From Xanthobacter autotrophicus (GTDB taxonomy: Bacteria; Pseudomonadota; Alphaproteobacteria; Rhizobiales; Xanthobacteraceae), in contig NZ_JAIVFN010000043.1 in NCBI RefSeq assembly GCF_030015065.1, positions 1 to 34,133 of the forward strand: 34,133 nucleotides of DNA, in the 5' to 3' direction. A model generated the notes under the pieces. It was not told the DNA's origin. It did no database searches and saw only the letters and a list, made by a program, of their open reading frames with translations. A program made the translations under genes and the position numbers. Positions 24,902-31,323 of the stretch are shown piece after piece; the stretch's first letter is position 1, and every line of letters begins with the position of its first letter.

Positions 24902-26152
24902 ATGAAGATCTGCATCGCGTCACAGACATTCGCTCCGGAAGACGAGGGCGGGGCGGAAATCTCCGCCCGCATGGCGGCCATCGAGCTTGCGCGCCGGCAG
25001 CACGACGTGACGGTGCTCGCGCTCGGCCTGGAGGATGATCCCATCGCTCCGGTGGGCACGCATCGCCATCCCGAAGGCTTCACGATCGTGCGCATCCCTT
25101 ACCACAACTGGCACCTGCCGGCGGCGCGCCAATCCGCAGCCGGCGCGCTCAAGAAGCTGGAATGGCATGCCCGCGCCGCCTGGGGTGCTGCCAGCCGCGA
25201 TGATATTTCCCGCATTCTCGAGGCCGGTGGCTTCGACGTGCTCTACGCCCAGAATTCGGTGCGCATGCAGCCGGCGCTGTTTTCCGCGGCACGGGCGCTG
25301 AAGATGCCCATCGTCTGGCACCTGCGCGACTATGCCGTGCTGTGCCCGAAGACCAACATGTTCCGCGACGGCAAGAACTGCGAGGGCCAGTGCTTCGACT
25401 GCCGCCTCCTGACCTCGCGCGTGGGCGTCGGGGCGGGTGAGGGCATCACCGCCATCGCGGTCAGCAACGCGGTGCGCGAGCGCATCCTGAAGCACGGGCT
25501 TCTGACCAAGTCGCAGTGGCACGTGCTCTACAACACCAACACCAGCGAGCAGAAGTTCGATGCCGCCCTCATGGGCCGCGAGGCCCCGTCGAGCGATGTC
25601 TTCACCTTCGGCTATCTGGGCGGCCTGACCGAGGCCAAGGGTGTCGGCGATCTGGTGCGCGCGTTCGCGGGCCTGAAGGGCGCCGATGGGGCACGGCTGC
25701 TCGTCGCCGGACGCGGGCGCGACGATTACGTCGCCCATCTCAAGGAACTTGCGGCCGGCAAGCCGGTTGAGTTCCTGGGGCATGTGCCACCGGAGCGCAT
25801 CTATGCTCTTGCCGACGTGGTGGTGGTGCCGTCGCGCTGGATCGAGCCCCAGGGGCGCATCATCGTCGAGGCGGCGGTCTATGGCGTGCCCCTCATCGGA
25901 ACCGACAGGGGCGGTATTCCCGAGGTCCTGAAAGGCTATGGAATGGGCTGGTGCTACGATCCCGACCAGCCCGACGCGCTGTCCGGACTGCTCGATCGTG
26001 CGCTTTCCATTGGCCAGCAGGCTTGGTGGGCCCAGCGCGACGCGCTGTTCCCCGGGATCCGCGGCTATCAGGGGACTGCGGAATCCTCGCGCTATTACGA
26101 AAAGATCGAAGCCATTTTGAGCGGGTCGTCGTCGCCGCTTGCGTCGGCCTGA
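24902..26152 (+). CDS. GT4-family glycosyltransferase C with cysteine cluster
   Basis: A 416-residue GT-B glycosyltransferase. The N-terminal domain opens MKICIASQTFAPEDEGGAEI, with the GGAE loop of GT4 enzymes; HLRDYAVLCPKTNMF is the characteristic middle segment. The donor domain has FGYLGGLTEAKGVGDLVRAF and the E-x7-E motif EPQGRIIVE. Four cysteines at 148, 160, 164 and 167 (C-x11-C-x3-C-x2-C) lie after HLRDYAVL and could bind a metal; this insertion is seen in a subset of GT4 proteins. Donor and acceptor are unknown. It is followed after only 22 bases by the epimerase gene, so these two are likely co-transcribed. Confidence 0.9.
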   Translation: MKICIASQTFAPEDEGGAEISARMAAIELARRQHDVTVLALGLEDDPIAPVGTHRHPEGFTIVRIPYHNWHLPAARQSAAGALKKLEWHARAAWGAASRDDISRILEAGGFDVLYAQNSVRMQPALFSAARALKMPIVWHLRDYAVLCPKTNMFRDGKNCEGQCFDCRLLTSRVGVGAGEGITAIAVSNAVRERILKHGLLTKSQWHVLYNTNTSEQKFDAALMGREAPSSDVFTFGYLGGLTEAKGVGDLVRAFAGLKGADGARLLVAGRGRDDYVAHLKELAAGKPVEFLGHVPPERIYALADVVVVPSRWIEPQGRIIVEAAVYGVPLIGTDRGGIPEVLKGYGMGWCYDPDQPDALSGLLDRALSIGQQAWWAQRDALFPGIRGYQGTAESSRYYEKIEAILSGSSSPLASA

Positions 26153-26174
26153 CGCGGAAACGAAGGATCAAATC

Positions 26175-27134
26175 ATGCAGGGTGCGAATATCATCTTCGG
26201 TGGATCCGGCTTCGTCGGGACGCATCTCGCGCGCAAGCTGACGGCCGCCGGCGAAGCGGTCATCTCCGCCGATATCAAGCCCCAGCGCGAGACGCTGCCG
26301 GGCGTGGACTATCGCATTGCGGACGTGCGCGATCTGTCCGGCTTCGAGGTGAGCCAGCCGGTGAAGTGCATCTACAATTTCGCCGCCATCCACACCACGC
26401 CGGGCCACCCCTTTTGGGAATATTATGATACCAACATCAACGGCGCTTTGGAGGTCAAGGCTCTGGCCGAGCGGCTGGGCGTGCCGGAGATCGTGTTCAC
26501 GAGTTCGATCTCCGTCTATGGCCCTTCGGAGAGCATGAAGGACGAGAACACCAAGCCGACGCCGGAATCCGCCTACGGCTATTCGAAGCTGATGGCGGAA
26601 CGGGTCCACCGGCTGTGGTTTGACGGGGCGCCGGGGCGCAGGCTCACGATCGTCCGCCCGGCGGTGGTCTTCGGCCAGGGCGAGCGCGGCAATTTCACCC
26701 GCCTCGCGCGGCTCCTTGAAAAGGGCTTCTTCATCTTCCCCGGCCGCAAGGATACCATCAAAGCCTGTGTCTACGTGGAAGACCTGATTGATGCCATCGG
26801 CTTCGCGCAGCGGAGCCCGGAGCCGTTCAAGTTCTTCAATGCCGCCTATCCGGAGCGTTACACGCTGGAGCAGGTCGTCTCCCTCTTCATCGAGGACCAC
26901 TTCCCGAAGGGCAAGACCTACATGATCCCGCGCGGGGTGGTGATGGGCATGGCGACCGCCATGGGTAAGACACAGTTCCTGAATATCGGTATCCATCCCG
27001 AACGCGTGATGAAGCTGGTCCGCTCCACCGACATTTTTCCCTATTGGCTCGGGTCCAAGGGCTACACTTTTCCGTATAACCTGCGCGAGGGTCTGAAGCG
27101 CTGGTCCAATCAGAGCGGCAAGAGCTTTGATTGA
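26175..27134 (+). CDS. NAD-dependent sugar epimerase/dehydratase
   Basis: A 319-residue extended short-chain dehydrogenase. The NAD loop is FGGSGFVGTHLA (8-19), the catalytic Ser/Tyr/Lys segment is visible as TSSISVYG and YGYSKLMAE (about 134-142), and VRPAVVFGQGERGNF lies in the substrate domain. It probably interconverts a nucleotide sugar (a 4-epimerase or dehydratase) for the EPS, but the reaction is not determinable. The ATG at 26175 has an AAGGA ribosome-binding site; 12 more codons upstream are open but start within the previous gene's end. It lies 22 bases after glycosyltransferase C. Confidence 0.88.
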   Translation: MQGANIIFGGSGFVGTHLARKLTAAGEAVISADIKPQRETLPGVDYRIADVRDLSGFEVSQPVKCIYNFAAIHTTPGHPFWEYYDTNINGALEVKALAERLGVPEIVFTSSISVYGPSESMKDENTKPTPESAYGYSKLMAERVHRLWFDGAPGRRLTIVRPAVVFGQGERGNFTRLARLLEKGFFIFPGRKDTIKACVYVEDLIDAIGFAQRSPEPFKFFNAAYPERYTLEQVVSLFIEDHFPKGKTYMIPRGVVMGMATAMGKTQFLNIGIHPERVMKLVRSTDIFPYWLGSKGYTFPYNLREGLKRWSNQSGKSFD

Positions 27135-27521
27135 ACGATGATCTTGTGGTGCCGCAGCATCTTAGCATCCTCGTCGGGCCTGTATTGAGGTACGGCCTAT
27201 TTGGGGGATGTTTCGGCCCGCTGAACGAGTTCAGAGGTCGGGCGGTCTGGCTATTCAGGTCGCTTGATTCACAATGACCTGAAAAATGAGGGAAAATTTC
27301 TTGCGTGCTGCAGGCTAAGTCAGCTGATCGCCGTGGGAGAGTCGGGCCACGGCGTGGAGGTTCTCTCAACGGAGGCTTTCTTTCGTCTAATTCTGTCGCA
27401 AAGTGCAAAAAAAGACTGGCGTTGGCGCATCCTTGGGTAAATCATTCTCGGGCGTCGCGCATAGGTTGCGCGCAGGTCGAGGGATAGGGAGTTTCCCAAT
27501 GACGAACGCCTGTGAGTGAGC
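27135..27521. other. 387-base gap between epimerase and glycosyltransferase D
   Basis: No recognisable gene. GC content visibly falls in this stretch, especially around 27270-27300 and 27385-27450, compared with the genes before it. It probably holds a promoter for glycosyltransferase D and the polymerase gene, though no clear boxes can be fixed. Confidence 0.35.
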
Positions 27522-28607
27522 ATGATGCGGCTGCTCCACGTTTGTGAAAGCGTGATTGGAGGCACGGGGTCCTATCTTTCGGAGCTCGTTCCGGCGCAAG
27601 TCGCGCTTTATGGCGCGGAAAGCATCGCGTTGCTGGTCCCGGAAAGTCAGCTGAACTATCTGGAGCCGCAGGTTCTGGAGTCCGGGGTCAGGCTGATCCC
27701 CTTCTCTCGCAAGTCTCGTTTCCAGGGGCTGTTCAACTTCATTGGAGTTTATCTGAAGACGCGGGCCGAGTTTCGGCCTGATGTCGTCCACGCGCACTCC
27801 TCATTCGCAGGACTTGTGGTCCGCGGCCTCGGCTTCGGGCGCGACTACAAGGTGGTCTTCTGTCCCCATGGCTGGTCGGTGGACATGAAGGGCGCCCGCT
27901 TCCTGCGGCTCGGCGCCGAACTCGTCGAGCGCATGCTGTCGCGAAGCGCAGACCAGGTGATCCTGATTTCGCGGCATGAGCACAAGCGGGCGAGGGATCT
28001 CGGCTTTACCGAGGATCGCCTCAGCCTCGTGGTGAGCGGGATAAGAGCCGACGCCCCCGACGGGCCGGCAGCCGAATGGAACGACGACCGGCTGAAGGTG
28101 CTTTACGCCGGACGTTTCGATTTTCAGAAGGGCGTCGACGTGCTGCTCGACGCGGTGGAAGGGCAGGAGGACGCGCTGAGCGTCCGCCTCGTCGGTAATT
28201 TCGTCGTCAACGAGCTCAAGCTGCCCGAAAAACTGCCCTCGCACGTTACCAATCTCGGATGGCTGGATCGAGCCGGCGTCTATGCCCAGATGCGCAGCTG
28301 CGACGTGCTGGTTGTGCCATCCCGGTGGGAGGGCTTCGGCCTCGTGGCCATTGAGGCGATGCGGCTGGGTGTCCCCGTGCTTGCCTCGGCGGTCGGGGGA
28401 CTGAAGGAGATCCTGGGCGATGGTCAATACGGCATCGTGGTGCCGTCTGAAGATCCGGGCGCTTTGCGGGAGCGCTTGCTGTCCCTGACGCGCGAGGATC
28501 TGCGCGCCATTGCCGCGCGCGGTCGGGCACGCTTCCTTTCCACCTATTCGCTGGATCGCATGGTGCGGGAGATCGACGCGGTCTATGCCAGGATCCTGGC
28601 GAAATGA
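27522..28607 (+). CDS. GT4-family glycosyltransferase D
   Basis: A 361-residue GT-B glycosyltransferase. The N-terminus MMRLLHVCESVIGGTGSYLS and the segment DVVHAHSSFAGLVVRGL (His-containing acceptor region) are typical of EPS and lipopolysaccharide enzymes. The donor domain has VLYAGRFDFQKGVDVLLDAV and the E-x7-E motif EGFGLVAIE in SRWEGFGLVAIEAMRLG. ATG 27522 is followed directly by a second ATG at 27525; a GTG at 27516 is also in frame. It is 134 bases before the polymerase gene and probably acts late in repeat-unit assembly. Confidence 0.9.
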   Translation: MMRLLHVCESVIGGTGSYLSELVPAQVALYGAESIALLVPESQLNYLEPQVLESGVRLIPFSRKSRFQGLFNFIGVYLKTRAEFRPDVVHAHSSFAGLVVRGLGFGRDYKVVFCPHGWSVDMKGARFLRLGAELVERMLSRSADQVILISRHEHKRARDLGFTEDRLSLVVSGIRADAPDGPAAEWNDDRLKVLYAGRFDFQKGVDVLLDAVEGQEDALSVRLVGNFVVNELKLPEKLPSHVTNLGWLDRAGVYAQMRSCDVLVVPSRWEGFGLVAIEAMRLGVPVLASAVGGLKEILGDGQYGIVVPSEDPGALRERLLSLTREDLRAIAARGRARFLSTYSLDRMVREIDAVYARILAK

Positions 28608-28741
28608 TAGACTTCCAGCCCAGTCAGGCTCAGGTCGCGCGGCATCATGGAGCCTGATGCCGTGGACGCGCCCTGCTCCATATGGGACAGATAGGTCGCG
28701 GTCCGGTGCTGGTGGGTCGCGTTGGCCGTTGGGGATACTGA

Positions 28742-30049
28742 ATGAGCGATGTTGCTTCCAGGGACCGCGGCCGCGATCGCCTCTTCATCTTTCTGGTCGT
28801 GACGTTTCTGGCATTCGTGATCCGCGATGGCCTGACCGGAGTCCTGCGTTATTCCCTGTCCCTCGTTCGACTGGACATGCTGTGGTTCATCCCGGATTTC
28901 ATGTGCTTTGCGATCGTTGGAATATTCGCATACCAGCAGATCTTCGTTAAGCGAAATCTCATCGGAACCATTTTTGTCGTCAACTTCGTATTTTCGCTGA
29001 TCGTCAGCACCCTGTTCATGCAGCTTGATATCTTGACGTTCTTGTCGAGCCTCAAGAGCCTCACACCGATCTTCGTCGGATTTGCATTCTACAATCGTGC
29101 CGCGACCGAGTTGCGGTGGGCGCGAATGATCCTCGTCGTGATCCTGATTGTGTCGGTGATCGGCGTCCTGCTGAACCCCTACATCGAATACCCGTGGATC
29201 GGTCTCACCACGAATGCGTTTGGCGTCGAGCGAACTGCAGGCAAGCTGTGGTGGGCCGGGGGGGAGGTGCGCTACGGTGGCTTCGCCGGGGACAGCACCA
29301 TGGCGGCCTTCACCATCTTTACCGTATACGTGTTGATCAGCCCCTATTTCAGCAGGATCACGAACATCCTCATGTGGCCCGCCCTCGTGTGGGCGATCTC
29401 CGTGACCACGAGCAAGACGGCATTGGGCGTCATTCTCATCTATTTCATCATTTACCTCGCCACCATGCTGTTCCGCAGCCGCGGGCAGACCGTCGGCTTC
29501 CTCCAGGTGCTTGCCCGGCTGTCGTTCGTTCTCGTCCTCGTTCCGCCCGTCCTTATCCTTGTATTCGGTGGGTTTGACCTCTCGACGGTAAGCCCGATGC
29601 TGGGCAGCATGTCCGACCGAATTGACAATACGTGGCGTGGACCATTCCTGACGATCGCCGAGATTTTCCCGATCGGCTTGGTGATCGGATGTGGTGTGGG
29701 CTGCTATGCCTATCCCATGACCTATACAGCGTTGGCGGATCTCTACTTCCCGCTCGATAATTTCTATATGACGACTTATATGATGCTCGGATTTCCGTTC
29801 ATCATTTTTGTGATATTGCAGGTCTATTTCGTCAAATTCTGCAACGATACCGCCAAGTTGTCGCTGCTCATCTTAATGAATGTCTATACCGTCACGGTTC
29901 AGTGCTACGGCCCATCTTTCGCAACGTTGACGGTCGGCTACGTCTTCAGCGCCGCTTTCGCTGTCCGAAGTGCTCGGGTGTCACGCCCATCGCTCTCTAA
30001 GCAGGCACTCCCGCAGAGCGCGCGTGGGGCGGGATTTGCGGCGGAATAA
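28742..30049 (+). CDS. Wzy-like polysaccharide polymerase / O-antigen ligase family membrane protein
   Basis: A 435-residue polytopic inner-membrane protein with about ten to twelve predicted helices and a hydrophilic loop near 165-190 (around KLWWAGGEVRYGGFAGDSTM). The topology and composition, and its place after a run of glycosyltransferases, fit the repeat-unit polymerase Wzy, which joins lipid-linked units at the periplasmic face. The sequence family is too divergent to name from motifs; an O-antigen ligase is the alternative. The base composition is visibly lower in GC than the sugar-nucleotide genes, which is usual for wzy. A GGGGA ribosome-binding site lies about six bases upstream of the ATG. 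Confidence 0.75.
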   Translation: MSDVASRDRGRDRLFIFLVVTFLAFVIRDGLTGVLRYSLSLVRLDMLWFIPDFMCFAIVGIFAYQQIFVKRNLIGTIFVVNFVFSLIVSTLFMQLDILTFLSSLKSLTPIFVGFAFYNRAATELRWARMILVVILIVSVIGVLLNPYIEYPWIGLTTNAFGVERTAGKLWWAGGEVRYGGFAGDSTMAAFTIFTVYVLISPYFSRITNILMWPALVWAISVTTSKTALGVILIYFIIYLATMLFRSRGQTVGFLQVLARLSFVLVLVPPVLILVFGGFDLSTVSPMLGSMSDRIDNTWRGPFLTIAEIFPIGLVIGCGVGCYAYPMTYTALADLYFPLDNFYMTTYMMLGFPFIIFVILQVYFVKFCNDTAKLSLLILMNVYTVTVQCYGPSFATLTVGYVFSAAFAVRSARVSRPSLSKQALPQSARGAGFAAE

Positions 30050-31323
30050 TTCCCGGGCTGTCGCGAACGGGGTCGGCGAAATGGAGCGGGCGGTCCTGCG
30101 CGCGTTTCCGGTGCGGCCGAGGGTGGGGCGCGGCCGCTATAGGCGGTCGGCGGAGCGCCGGCCAGTGTCGCGGCGGCGACGGGGCCTTTGACAGGCGACG
30201 GGCCTTGCCAAGGCTGGTGAGGGGCAGTCGTGATGGGGCGCCGGTCTTTGCGATGCCGATGGAATCGTCTCCGGAGGCAAGAGGGGGGCGCGTACTTGAG
30301 CCTTCCCGCGCCGGCTCCGGCGATTTTCTCGCACCATCCGATCCGACAACTCTGGGTTCTCAGGTGCTGCGGCCGGGTGGCCCGTCATCGTCCCTGTCGC
30401 TGTGCTCCGGCTTGATCCGCACGCTGGCGCCGGCTCATTTCCTAAGTCGCAGATCGGTGTCAGCTTTTGTCAGCTCCGCGTCAGGTCCTGAGAGCGCATT
30501 TGTGTTGTGCGTTCGGGGCGGTGGGAGTTGGCTGCGGAGCAGAGCCTTCGGTACACGGTCATTTGCCAGCCGGATGCCGGGTTGAAAGCGGCTCATGCTT
30601 TGCGGCGAGACGCTTCGGCTTGGTGAGAGTTTAGGTGGCTGTCCTGTTCACAGGGCACGCTGTGCTCAATTGCACGCAAGAGCCAGCCGATTCCGCTGCG
30701 TTATGGACAACGCAAACGGCCTCAATTGGTAGCACGCAGTCGTTCCGGTGGAATGTTCCCGAATGTCGCCCGGCTTGTCCTGGGCCGCCATCTGCGCTGC
30801 GATTCAACTTATCCGATAGTGTGCATCGCCGCAGGAGGCTGCGTGGAATGGAGTGCTGATGCACAGCGCAGGGAGCGAACGAGGTCGGCATCGTGTGCGT
30901 GGCGATATGTCGCGCTTTGAGGGGGCTGCCTTGGGATGCGTTATCAATATACCCCCGACCGCGAGGCCGCCCTCGAAGCTGGTCCGCGTATGAAAGAACT
31001 TGTCGAAATAATAAGAAGATATTCTTATTTCGCATATTGCAAAGCGAGTAGTGTGTCTGCCGTCCTGCGCTGCAAAAAAACAAGATGCAAGCCAATGTAG
31101 TCAAAATGGTGCGCGTTGTTGCGACGCAACTTCAGATGAAAATTATTGCCTCGCGACGGACGTGGTATCCGGTGAATGATTTTTTGAAACCTCTATTTCC
31201 GGTTGCTGGCTCGGCTTAAGCAATCCCGGATACCCTTACAGAAGGGATGGCCTAGGACAGTTTCCCTTCGGCATCCCAGAAATATTTATCCGCAGACATG
31301 CGTCTTGGCGGGGAGCTCCACCT
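30050..31323. other. 1274-base region without a recognisable gene
   Basis: Several open frames exist on both strands (longest about 125-157 codons), but none resembles a known protein, none has a clear ribosome-binding site, and they overlap one another. Bases 30050-30600 are GC-rich; from about 30940 the DNA becomes distinctly A/T-rich, with an AT-rich dyad at 31005-31031 and weak hairpins such as ccctt/aaggg near 31235. The right third is probably the promoter and leader of the large repeat gene; the left part may be a decayed gene, a scar of past insertion, or a noncoding RNA. Confidence 0.4.
31005..31031. promoter_or_regulatory. AT-rich dyad upstream of the repeat-protein gene
   Basis: gaaat-aat-aagaa-gata-ttctt-atttc: two 5-bp stems (31005-31009 with 31027-31031; 31013-31017 with 31022-31026) separated by a three-base bulge and a four-base loop. 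It stands out as a strongly AT-rich symmetric site in otherwise GC-rich DNA, 293 bases before the ATG. A regulator-binding site or promoter element is possible. Confidence 0.3.

Noticed and set aside
30205-30585. 126-codon frame in the gap after the polymerase gene
   Set aside because: Ser/Arg/Gly-rich with no recognisable motif or ribosome-binding site, and overlapped by other frames; not supported as a gene.
30631-31104. 157-codon minus-strand frame in the same gap
   Set aside because: No recognisable domain, cysteine- and arginine-rich composition, and it crosses the AT-rich regulatory stretch; treated as chance.
31207-31221. Sigma-54-like promoter (tggctcg, four bases, aagc) before the repeat-protein gene
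   Set aside because: The GG and GC landmarks fit the spacing, but the -12 element reads aagc instead of ttgc, so the match is too weak to call.
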